A DNA stretch of 64,000 bases, from the NCBI RefSeq assembly GCF_900215465.1, contig NZ_OBEH01000008.1, forward strand, positions 1-64,000. Reading direction: 5' to 3'. Shown here in pieces: positions 26,734 to 35,400 of this stretch. The notes below the pieces were generated by a model. That model was not told the DNA's origin. It worked only from the letters and a program-made list of their open reading frames with translations, and did no database searches. How positions within the stretch are numbered: position 1 is the stretch's first letter; every line of letters starts with the position of its first letter. This DNA comes from Flagellimonas pacifica. GTDB lineage: Bacteria > Bacteroidota > Bacteroidia > Flavobacteriales > Flavobacteriaceae. The translations under genes were made by a program, and so were the position numbers.

Positions 26734-28074
26734 ATGACACAGACTTCAAAAAATATAGCCATCATCGGTTCAGGATTGGTGGGTTCCCTTTTAAGTATTT
26801 ATTTAAAGAAAAAAGGACATTCCGTTACCGTTTTTGATAGAAGGCCAGATATTCGGACAATCGAGTTTTCAGGAAGATCTATCAATTTGGCAATGAGCAA
26901 CAGAGGATGGAAATCTTTACGGGTGGTTGGTTTAGAGGAGCGAATTAAGAAAATAGCTATACCGTTGGACAAACGTGCCATGCACGTAAACGACAAACCC
27001 GTTTACTTTCAAAAATATGGTAAGGAAGGGGAGGCCATTTGGTCAATTTCCAGAGGAATTCTTAATAGAAAGATGATTGATTTGGCGGAGGGAGCTGGTG
27101 TTGTTTTTCGATTTAATGAGAAGGTATGGGATATAGATTTACCAGAGGCTAAAATATTTACAGGAGAATCGGAAAAAAGCGAATGGAAAGAATATCAATA
27201 TGAATTGATTTTTGGCTGTGATGGTGCCTTTTCAAGAGTACGGCATAAAATGCAACGACGCAGTCGGTTTGATTATTCCCAGAGTTTCATAAATGTTGGA
27301 TACAAAGAGCTTACCATTCCACCAAATGAAGATGGTACCCATAAGTTGGATAAAAACTCCTTTCATATCTGGCCCAGAGGTAAATTCATGCTCATTGCTA
27401 TGCCTAATATTGATGGTAGTTTTACATGTACATTGTTTTTGCCATTTGAAGGAGAGGTGTCTTTTGAGACTATTAACACTGAGGAGAAAGCAAAAAACTT
27501 TTTCAAGACTTATTTTCCAAATGTGCGAAAGGAGATAGAAAATTTGACCGAAGATTTCTTCAAGAACCCAACAAGTGCTATGGTTACCATGAAATGCTAT
27601 CCATGGACCTATTGGAACAAAGTGGCCCTTGTGGGTGACTCTGCCCATGCTATTGTTCCTTTTTATGGACAGGGAATGAATGCAGGCTTTGAGGACATTC
27701 ATGTGCTCAATACATTGATAAAGGCTCATGGTGATGATTGGGATACTATTTTTAGTGAGTATCAAATCCAAAGAAAACCCAATGCAGATGCCATTGCCGA
27801 ACTGAGTTACCGCAATTTTGTTGAAATGAGCAGTAGAACTGCTGACCCTAAGTTTTTACTTCAAAAAAAGATAGAGAAATGGTTTGCTGTTAAACATCCT
27901 AACAAATGGGTGCCAGTGTATAGCAGGGTTACTTTTTCTGAGAGACCTTATGTGGAGGCCCTGGCAATTGGAGACAAGCAGGAAAAGATAATGGAAGAGG
28001 TAATGAAACTCCCAAATATTGGGGAAATATGGGATTCTATAGAAGTGGAAAGAAAGATATTATCATTACTGTAA
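26734..28074 (+). CDS. kmo: Kynurenine 3-monooxygenase
   Basis: A 446-residue FAD enzyme that hydroxylates kynurenine to 3-hydroxykynurenine with NADPH and O2. FAD motif near the N-terminus: IIGSGLVGSLLSIYLKKKGH with acidic end VFDRRPD; second FAD motif VALVGDSAHAIVPFYGQGMN; ATG-like region GCDGAFSRVRHKM. It has SINLAMSNRGWKSL, characteristic of KMO, and a C-terminal hydrophobic part that is shorter than in eukaryotes. It works before kynureninase (kynU at 19077), but the two genes lie 6.4 kb apart, each in its own unit. Ends at a terminator. Confidence 0.94.
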   Translation: MTQTSKNIAIIGSGLVGSLLSIYLKKKGHSVTVFDRRPDIRTIEFSGRSINLAMSNRGWKSLRVVGLEERIKKIAIPLDKRAMHVNDKPVYFQKYGKEGEAIWSISRGILNRKMIDLAEGAGVVFRFNEKVWDIDLPEAKIFTGESEKSEWKEYQYELIFGCDGAFSRVRHKMQRRSRFDYSQSFINVGYKELTIPPNEDGTHKLDKNSFHIWPRGKFMLIAMPNIDGSFTCTLFLPFEGEVSFETINTEEKAKNFFKTYFPNVRKEIENLTEDFFKNPTSAMVTMKCYPWTYWNKVALVGDSAHAIVPFYGQGMNAGFEDIHVLNTLIKAHGDDWDTIFSEYQIQRKPNADAIAELSYRNFVEMSSRTADPKFLLQKKIEKWFAVKHPNKWVPVYSRVTFSERPYVEALAIGDKQEKIMEEVMKLPNIGEIWDSIEVERKILSLL

Positions 28075-28103
28075 AAAGGCAATCCGAACTTGGATTGCCT
28101 TTT
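28074..28103 (+). terminator. Intrinsic terminator of kmo
   Basis: Stem aaaaggcaatcc / ggattgcctttt with a 6-nt loop, beginning at the kmo stop codon. Confidence 0.88.
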
Positions 28104-28126
28104 AACCCGCCCTCTTACCTCAATTT

Positions 28127-28516
28127 TTAAGCGGGAACCATAACCCTCTCCTTTTCTTTGCTTGCATTTCTTTTTTTACCAAGAAAGTAGGTTGTGAACA
28201 GAAGCGCCAAACATACAACGGCAGGGGCGCCATTACCATATTTGGAGACATAATGTGCAATAATGGCAAAAACCAAGTTTAAAATGAAACCAGCATAGGC
28301 CCACTCCAATAGTCTTTTGCTTTTATTGTAATAAATTGTACATAACCCTATGAATTGGGCTATTGCCAAAGGTTTTATCAAATGTTCAGGATATCCAAGT
28401 TTTGCATATTCCTGTACCATGGTTTCATAATCAAATAAATGTTTGTACAATGATGTTAGAATCATTAATGAGAATAACCCTAAAAAAATATAATAAGTAG
28501 TATATTGTTTTTTCAT
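28127..28516 (-). CDS. DoxX-like small membrane protein
   Basis: A 129-residue protein with four hydrophobic helices: YYIFLGLFSLMILTSLY, the segment HLIKPLAIAQFIGLCTIYY, LEWAYAGFILNLVFAIIAHY and PAVVCLALLFTTYFLG. The motif KLGYPEHLIKPLAIAQF is typical of the DoxX-like group (LGYP..l.k.lgi.k..g). It ends with a basic tail KEKERVMVPA. Role unknown. It lies downstream of the toxin locus on the same strand but is ordinary in composition and probably not part of it. Confidence 0.8.
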   Translation of the reverse strand: MKKQYTTYYIFLGLFSLMILTSLYKHLFDYETMVQEYAKLGYPEHLIKPLAIAQFIGLCTIYYNKSKRLLEWAYAGFILNLVFAIIAHYVSKYGNGAPAVVCLALLFTTYFLGKKRNASKEKERVMVPA

Positions 28517-28600
28517 GGCATTGGTTTTTAAGATTTGATACTGCTCAAGTTAATACTGAAAAAAGAGATTTTGACCTTTCATTAGTCCAGTGCACATCTG

Positions 28601-29086
28601 CTATCGCCCAATGGATAATATTATGAGGTAAAAAGAGGGTTTTGGAATTATAGAATTATTGTAACCAATGCGTTCAAGTCCAAAAGGATAATAATTGTTT
28701 TCCTCCACAATTTCCAAGGTGCCATTGTCATCCATATAGCTCAATCGCACATTACCTAAGTGGTCTTTGTACTGGTATACATAGTAGTAGCCTCCATTTC
28801 CATCGGAGGCGGCATAACCCTCGGGGTGGTTAAAGAACTGTAGGTTGCCATTTTCATATATAAAGTTGCCAGCATATTCGGTTATGGGGCCGGTGGCACC
28901 AACCTTTTTCTTCAATTTTGTTCCCATGGCATCGTAAATATACGAGATCGTTCCCCCGCCCATGGCCACCTTGGTGGGCAGGTTCAAATGGTTATAATCA
29001 ATGTCCAAGATCCCTTTGTTCCGGTCAGAGGTCATGTTGCCGTTGGCATCATAGCCGTACTCCTTGGCGGTATCGAGAATATACAA
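28601..29086 (-). pseudogene. Truncated Rhs-core cassette without a toxin tip
   Basis: The open frame codes 161 residues. About residues 6-142 copy the Rhs core of the full-length gene at 32495-36862: EYGYDANGNMTSDRNKG, MGGGTISYIYDAMGTKLKKK, YQYKDHLGNVRLSY and ENNYYPFGLERIGYNN. The copy begins abruptly at about 29077 next to the stop of the immunity candidate and breaks off after GYNN, before the core would close with its GRWMNLDP motif. The 16 residues that follow (SIIPKPSFYLIILSIG) are not core-like. No signal peptide. Most likely a displaced cassette whose tip has been deleted; a very short tip cannot be excluded. Confidence 0.8.
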
Positions 29087-29087
29087 T

Positions 29088-29630
29088 CTAATCTATACAG
29101 ATATCATGAGGTACATAGGTTAATATTTTATTTTCAATCAGTTTTGTTAGATAAATAGTGAAATGATAACTACCCTTTTTAATCTCACTACTTAGTCTGT
29201 TCGGATTAGGTTTATCCATTTCTAACAAAACACAAGACATTACTGGGTAATCATTTTTTAGATCTTTTAGTTCTATTTCTCTAAAAAAAATTTGAGCAGA
29301 AGCACTTTTTTTAAATAGATAAATTCTAGATTCTAACTTTAACACAGCCATGTAAAGATTCGATGGAATTTCTGTGTCAAAAATTTCAACTAAATTACCC
29401 CTAGAATTGTTGTTGAGCTGAATCTTTGAGAAAAAGTCATTTCTTGCTAGAAGAATGAACCTCCCTTCATTATTTAAATATCTTACTGCTTCTGATTTAG
29501 AATTTTTTCCTCTACTCTCAAGTATATATTCCTTAAAACTATTTTCTAATCTTTTATCTAGAGTTATTTCTTGAGATTTGCAGCTATAAATGAATAGGCT
29601 AGATGTTATTAATAAAAATCTAATTATCAT
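29088..29630 (-). CDS. Lipoprotein, candidate immunity protein of the M91-like toxin
   Basis: A 180-residue lipoprotein: MIIRFLLITSSLFIYSCKSQ with lipobox IYSC. The mature part is an AT-rich unknown sequence with SEAVRYLNNEGRFILLARND and SLYMAVLKLE-like strands (NLYMAVLKLESRIYLFKKS). It starts 4 bp after the stop of the orphan M91-tip gene, the position of an immunity gene in polymorphic toxin loci. No family recognised; the role is inferred only from position, and the lipid anchor places it in the periplasm or outer membrane. Confidence 0.72.
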   Translation of the reverse strand: MIIRFLLITSSLFIYSCKSQEITLDKRLENSFKEYILESRGKNSKSEAVRYLNNEGRFILLARNDFFSKIQLNNNSRGNLVEIFDTEIPSNLYMAVLKLESRIYLFKKSASAQIFFREIELKDLKNDYPVMSCVLLEMDKPNPNRLSSEIKKGSYHFTIYLTKLIENKILTYVPHDICID

Positions 29631-29634
29631 GTTT

Positions 29635-30855
29635 TTAAAATTTTATCCCTCTAGGTTTAAGATTAACAGTTCTGTTTTTGTAGTTAAATCTATTTTTATA
29701 GATTTCACCTCCATATACATCTTTAGCTATACCTGGACTTGGAGATACTCTTTTACCATTTGAACCAAAATAACGACTATTACCATATTTATCTATAATT
29801 CTTGATTTTTCATCTCCACTCCAAATGGCTTTATAACCTTTAATTGAGAGATTCATTCCGTAATGAGTTCTTAACGGCAATCCACTTTCTTGTCTGATTT
29901 GATTCTCAATGTGTGTTGCTACAATTTCAGAGTCTGTGACACGTGAGTCACCCTCTGTATACCAAGTAGCACCTGCAGCCTCAAGGCCTCTCCCCAATTT
30001 ATCTCTTCTGTGAGCTAATTCGTGTCCTAGAGTAACATAAAATGGAGTATCCATTACACCGTCAGTAGTTGGTAATTGACTTTTCTGGTCTAAGTTTAAC
30101 GAAACTGTTCCATTTACTTCTCGATTACTAGCTCCCTTTGCTATTGTAACATCATTTCCTTCTCCAGTGAAAAAATCTACTAAATCTTTTCCTGTTTCGC
30201 CTGATCTTGACAGTGCATCTACTTTAGCTATAGCGCCAAGCGCATAATTGGACAACTTATGATTTTTATCAATGGCAATCCACTTTCCGTCTACCTTATG
30301 TTGAGTTTGACCATTTTCATACCTGTAAGTTTTATCTCCGTCATTTATATAAACATAGTCGCCATTTACATCAATAAATCTTATAGGGCTGTTGAAAGTG
30401 TATTGATACGGTGTAATACTTTCATATTTTTCTGCAAACCTATCTATGTTCATAAATCTACCAAGTGACGAATCATAGTTTCTAGCTCCGTATTCTAACC
30501 AATTTATACCTAGACTTTCTTCCAGTTCTTTTCCGTTATATCCAAACTTCTGCGCGGTACTGTTTCCTAAAGAGGCAGTTATATTATTATACCCTTTGTG
30601 TTCAAGTCCAAAAGGGTAGTAATTGTTCTCCTCCACAATTTCAAGGGTTCCGTTGTTGTCCATATAGCTCAACCGCACGTTGCCCAAATGATCCTTGTAC
30701 TGGTACACATATTCATACCCTCCCTCTCCATCAGGGGTTGCGTAGCCTTCTGGGGTGTTAAAGAACTGTAGCTCCCCGTTCTGGTAAATGTAATTGCCCG
30801 CGTATTCGGTTATGGGGCCGGTGGCACCAACCTTTTTCTTCAATTTTATTCCCAT
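29635..30855 (-). CDS. Orphan Rhs-core cassette with M91/NleD-like zinc protease toxin tip
   Basis: A 406-residue frame without signal peptide. Residues 1-160 are Rhs core almost identical to the full gene (YQYKDHLGNVRLSYMDNNG, LEIVEENNYYPFGLEHKGYN, ARNYDSSLGRFMNID). Homology begins exactly at the codons for Asp-Ala before the ATG, with a stop just upstream, so this is a cassette rather than a complete gene. Residues from about 165 are an AT-rich tip with zinc motif HELAH (278-282) in YVTLGHELAHRRDKLG and the later THIENQIRQESGLPLRTHYG with Glu317, the pattern of the M91 (NleD-type) effector family. The toxin would cut a protein target. The lipoprotein gene follows after 4 bp. Confidence 0.82.
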   Translation of the reverse strand: MGIKLKKKVGATGPITEYAGNYIYQNGELQFFNTPEGYATPDGEGGYEYVYQYKDHLGNVRLSYMDNNGTLEIVEENNYYPFGLEHKGYNNITASLGNSTAQKFGYNGKELEESLGINWLEYGARNYDSSLGRFMNIDRFAEKYESITPYQYTFNSPIRFIDVNGDYVYINDGDKTYRYENGQTQHKVDGKWIAIDKNHKLSNYALGAIAKVDALSRSGETGKDLVDFFTGEGNDVTIAKGASNREVNGTVSLNLDQKSQLPTTDGVMDTPFYVTLGHELAHRRDKLGRGLEAAGATWYTEGDSRVTDSEIVATHIENQIRQESGLPLRTHYGMNLSIKGYKAIWSGDEKSRIIDKYGNSRYFGSNGKRVSPSPGIAKDVYGGEIYKNRFNYKNRTVNLKPRGIKF

Positions 30856-30966
30856 GGCATCGTTTTTCTATCTGCCAATCTACAACAAGGGTGAGGTAAG
30901 CCCTTATTTTATAGTATCTCCGAGATCTTTGTTGCATTAGACATCTCCTGAAATGGAAAAAACCAG

Positions 30967-31617
30967 CTATTTTACCATATCACCCAATGATAAGTAACTT
31001 CTAATGCTATCCTTTGAAACCAATATGATTTTATTCCCAAGAGAATATTTAGTTTTTATCGAATCTATCGCCTCAGAATAATTATCAGAGTCCTCAAAGT
31101 CAAGGATTGATTTTATAATTTTAAAAATATGTATTTCTCCATTTACCACTATTGAATTAACTTCTAGGTTTGCACCAGGATAGCTTTCTTTTTTAGCCAG
31201 TGTTAGTTCACTATTTAAATCTATTGTGCCATCATTTATAGATATCTGATACAGTACGATAGACTTAGAACCACTATATTTCTCCTCTTCATAAAGAATA
31301 ACATTGCAGAACCCTTTGATATAGGAATAATAAAATCTGTCTTTATTGTTTTTTGATGCTAAATTGAATGTAGAATCAAGTTCTTTATCTACTCTATATA
31401 AATTCTTTTCTTTTGAGTTTAGAGAATCAATATTGAAATATGTTAGGTCAGGCAATTTTTCCAGTATCCGATTATTACAATTATGATTGCTGGTCGAATC
31501 TAATAGAATATGATTTCTTTTGTCGGTTTTTACTTTTTTGTCGGCACATCCAAAATAAAACATAATGAATATGATATATGTGAATAACTTTAACAAGCAT
31601 TTTAATCTTTGACTCAT
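30967..31617 (-). CDS. Lipoprotein, candidate immunity protein of the lost metzincin toxin
   Basis: A 216-residue lipoprotein with n-region MSQRLKCLLKLF, hydrophobic TYIIFIMFYFGC and lipobox FYFGC. The mature part is AT-rich and without a recognisable family (KDRFYYSYIKGFCNVILYEE, VVNGEIHIFKIIKSILDF). It begins 75 bp downstream of the metzincin tip remnant (31693-31815) and so is probably the former immunity partner of that toxin, kept after the toxin died. Role inferred from position only. Confidence 0.65.
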   Translation of the reverse strand: MSQRLKCLLKLFTYIIFIMFYFGCADKKVKTDKRNHILLDSTSNHNCNNRILEKLPDLTYFNIDSLNSKEKNLYRVDKELDSTFNLASKNNKDRFYYSYIKGFCNVILYEEEKYSGSKSIVLYQISINDGTIDLNSELTLAKKESYPGANLEVNSIVVNGEIHIFKIIKSILDFEDSDNYSEAIDSIKTKYSLGNKIILVSKDSIRSYLSLGDMVK

Positions 31618-31692
31618 AAAAATCCTATTTACTTATTTGATTTAAATTAGCACTACTTTTTATTATGATTGAGGGTATGACTATAGATTTTC

Positions 31693-31815
31693 TTAGTTTT
31701 CGCCCATAAGAGTTCCTTCCTTGTGATCGAGTCCGACCAAATGGCCTAATTCGTATTGACTTACTTCATCGAAGGGCTTTAATTTTTTATCGTTTAAAAA
31801 GTTAGCATGATAGTT
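31693..31815 (-). pseudogene. Remnant of a metzincin-type toxin tip (about 40 residues)
   Basis: In the gap between two lipoprotein genes, starting right after and in frame with the stop of the upstream one, 40 codons read through to TAA at 31693-31695. They encode QYELGHLVGLDHKEGTLMGE, which is a metzincin zinc site (HExxHxxGxxH plus a Met turn) with the first His changed to Tyr (TAC). There is no start codon or N-terminal part. I read it as the 3' end of a lost toxin tip, inactivated at the first zinc ligand. Confidence 0.68.
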
Positions 31816-32487
31816 TTATGGTTCCGATACCTGATCTATTTCTTCTATTTCAAAACACATCCCCTCACCTATATTCTTGTCTATCTCTTCCAATAAAGAG
31901 TATGACAACTCAGGCCTACTTTCTGCTGCCTTGTCTTCTAAAATTTGAATTAAATAAACGCCTTCAATCCATTCACCTGATTCATCTATACTTCTGTCTA
32001 TCCAAACTACTACATCACCAAAACCTTGTAAGCATTTTCCAAAAAATGTACTAGACTCATAAATAAGAGTATTATCCTCATATGAATAGACCTTTCCTGG
32101 ATACCCAAATCTATCATCATAATTTATCTCATTCTCTAAACTTAATATTTCTCGATTTTTTGGAAAAAGATAAATTGATATGTTTTCATCGCATTGCTCA
32201 CAAGATTTTCCAGACAATAAATACCATGTATTGCTCGGCAAAATAATCTTCCCTATCAATCTTTTATTATAAAGCTTTAGGGTATCTATGGCTTCAATTG
32301 TATCAATCTTCGTTAAAGTATCTGTTTGAACACGACTATTGGACATCAAGTTATTACCATGAAAGTCTGATGCTTCATCAACTTTTTTTGTTCTTAATAT
32401 CTTAAACTGTTCTGTTTTATCTTTCTTAGCATCATTAAACCCACAAGAAATGGTAAAGATGATGGTAAAAAGTAGAAATGATATCAT
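31816..32487 (-). CDS. Lipoprotein, candidate immunity protein of the M15-tip Rhs toxin
   Basis: A 223-residue lipoprotein from ATG 32487: MISFLLFTIIFTISC with lipobox TISC. The frame is open to 32547, but that would overlap the Rhs gene; ATG 32487 lies 7 bp after the Rhs stop. The mature part has a CEQC pair (SGKSCEQCDENISIYLFP), YDDRFGYPGKVYSYEDN and a C-terminal acidic segment EEIDKNIGEGMCFEIEEID. No family recognised. Its position directly behind the toxin and its periplasmic/outer-membrane anchor fit protection against a peptidoglycan-cutting enzyme. Function inferred. Confidence 0.73.
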   Translation of the reverse strand: MISFLLFTIIFTISCGFNDAKKDKTEQFKILRTKKVDEASDFHGNNLMSNSRVQTDTLTKIDTIEAIDTLKLYNKRLIGKIILPSNTWYLLSGKSCEQCDENISIYLFPKNREILSLENEINYDDRFGYPGKVYSYEDNTLIYESSTFFGKCLQGFGDVVVWIDRSIDESGEWIEGVYLIQILEDKAAESRPELSYSLLEEIDKNIGEGMCFEIEEIDQVSEP

Positions 32488-32494
32488 TTTAAAA

Positions 32495-35400
32495 TTATTG
32501 AATTCTTCTTTTTGATTTCCAATTTTTATAGGTATTTCTTTTTCCATTATGTCCTGTATATCTTAATTTTTTTGTTCCACCACTTCTAGGCCTATTATCC
32601 ACATGTACATGTGGATTAAGGGTTTGTTCATTTGTAACTTTAATTGTGGTATAAGAAGTAGGTGCTGGCCCTATCCTGTCTCCCTTAGTTTGAATACCCA
32701 TACCAGAAACCATAGTTCTTGTCTTGCTTCCAAAACCACTTGTATCACCTTTTTCTGGGTAATAAATTACTGTAGAAAATAATCCAGAATCAGCTGAAGC
32801 CATGGCTGCATCCTCATTAGACAATCCAGATATCGTAATATCTGCAGCATCACCAGAAATATGTCTGCTTCCCGAAGAACCACCAACACTTTTATTTTTT
32901 TTGGTAGATCGGTCTCCACTAGTAACATTCACTACTGCATCTTCAGCTCCTTCTACATTGTTTCGTGTATAAATCGCTAAGCCCACTAAATCATTATTTG
33001 TTTCCTCTGAACTGATAGTTTTTCCATTAGTATTTACCAAATCTGATTCTACACCTAAATCTGTTATTTCGACATTCAAACTTGCTGTGCCATCCTCATT
33101 TGTTTTGACAGATGATTCAACTTGATATACTTTATTATCATCAACACCGTCTTCATAAACCAAATTTCCGTCCCCATCAAAGTATTTGCCGAACATCCCA
33201 TCAGGGTCAACATAAACAATAGGGTTGTCCCACGCATAATTATAGGGAGAAAATCTTCTCATGCCTTCCGCTAAGGGATCAAGGTTCATCCATCTTCCCA
33301 AATCAGGGTTATAGTTCCTTGCACCAAAGTCATATGTCTCCAACCCAAGACTCTCATCAAACTCCTTTCCGCCAAACTTGAATCGTTGCGCAACAGAATT
33401 GCCCAATGAAGATACATTCGAATTATATCCCTGATGTTTCAACCCAAAAGGATAATAATTGTTCTCCTCTACAATTTCCAAGGTGCCATTGTTGTCTGCA
33501 TAGCTCAACCGCACGTTGCCCAAATGGTCTTTATATTGGTAGACATAATCATACCCCCCATTTCCATCGGGGGTGGCGTAGCCTTCGGAGGTGTTGAAAA
33601 ACTGTAATTGTCCGTTTTCATAGGTGTAATTGCCTGCATATTCCATTATAGGGCCAGTGGCACCAACCTTTTTCTTCAATTTTGTACCCATGGCATCGTA
33701 AATATACGAGATCGTTCCCCCGCCCATGGTCACCTTGGTGGGCAAATTCAGGTGGTTGTATGTTATGGCCGTAATCCCCTTGTTACGGTCAGAGGTCATG
33801 TTGCCATTGGCATCGTAGGCGTACTCCTTGGTGGTATCCGCCCCGTCCCTAAAGCCCTGGTTGCTACCGTTGTCCTTTACCTTTAGGAGCTTGTTGCCCT
33901 TGTTGTAGGTATAGGCCAATTGGTCCATATTGCCAAAGACAGTAGCATTGAGGTTCGTATGCCCTGTGCGGTGCAGTTGGCGTATGTTGCCGTTCTTGTC
34001 GTACACCACATTGGAGAGGTTGTAGTTGCCCGTGTTGTCCGTGGCCCCTGTGATCCGGTTAAGGGCATCGTAGCCATAGGTGTACCATTTTAGGCTGTTG
34101 TCCGTATTGGCGGTGCGCCACTCGGTTTCGGCTATGTTGCCGTTGTAGAGGGGGGTGGTGCCATGCTCCGCGGCGTTGTAATTTATCTTAAATGTAAATA
34201 GGTCGTTGCCAAGGTCATCAGGGTCGTTTATGCTCTTTAGCCATCCCCTTACATTGTACTGGTAGTCCACCGTCTGCAGGCCACCGCCCACTTCTTTGGA
34301 GGTAAGTTGTCCAAGGGCATCGTAGCTGTTCTCAACTATCGTTTCGGTGTTTCCGCCAAGGGTCTGTTCTTGCTTTAACGGCCTGCCCACATGGTCGTAG
34401 GTAAAATTGTCGGTAACAATAATGGACGGGTTGCTATCTTTTGTATGTGTTGTACGGCTCTCCAGCACCTTGCCCACAAAGTCGAGCTTGTTCTCCACAA
34501 CGTCCGTTACCTTTAGGTAATTGTTGCGGGAGCGGGTGTACATGGCCCTTCCCTTGGCATCGTAATAGGTCACCGTGGTGATCCAATTGGGTGTGCCCAG
34601 CACCTTTACCTTGCTGCCCGTTGGCCTGCCCTTTACATTCTGTGCCGTTGGTGTGCCATAAACGCTCTGGGGGTCGGTGCCCCCATCTTTATTGAACAGG
34701 TAGTTGTCATAATAGTTTACCGTGAGCACATCCAGCCCTGATTTTGGGAAGCTGTTGTTGGTATAGTAGTGGTAACTGCCGGCATTGTCCTGTTTTTCCT
34801 CGTAGGGCCTTGGGGGGCTGTTTCCTTTATAGTGGGCATCCAGTGCCTCCTGCATGGCACTGCGCCCGATCACGGTGCCGTTGGCGTACATACCGGTATA
34901 GGCCACCCTGCCAAAGGCATCGTACTTGGTAAATAGCCACCATTTGTTGGGCCGCAAAAGGGCATCTTGTGTCAGTACCGGTTGGTCCAGGTTGTTGTAG
35001 ACAATGTACTCCCATCCCTTGCCGGGCACCTTCTTCTCCACCAATCGGTTGCGGTGGTCATAAACGTACTGGTAGCCCAGTTCGTCCATATTGTCCATGA
35101 TATTGGTAAACGGTGCGGTACCGGCCTCCATCTTTGGGGGCAGTACATAGGTAAGGTTGCCATAATCGTCATAAACGTAATAGGTGTCATGTGCCTCAAC
35201 CTCGCTCGGCAACCCAACCGGGGCATAGGTGCGCTTTAGCACCGTTCGTCCCTGCTTGTCGGTGAACTCTACCGTGGTATGTTCATTGCCCCCTGTGTGG
35301 TTCTCATCTTTGGTGATGTTCTTGTAGAGCTGGTTTTGGGCATAGTGGCCATCGTCACCAAGACTTGGCATATAGGTGTTGTTGGCAAAACTGGTCTCCA

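Noticed and set aside
30856..30966. Possible further toxin-tip remnant between the second lipoprotein and the M91 cassette
   Set aside because: Only a ~30-codon frame without motifs is present; not enough to call a feature.
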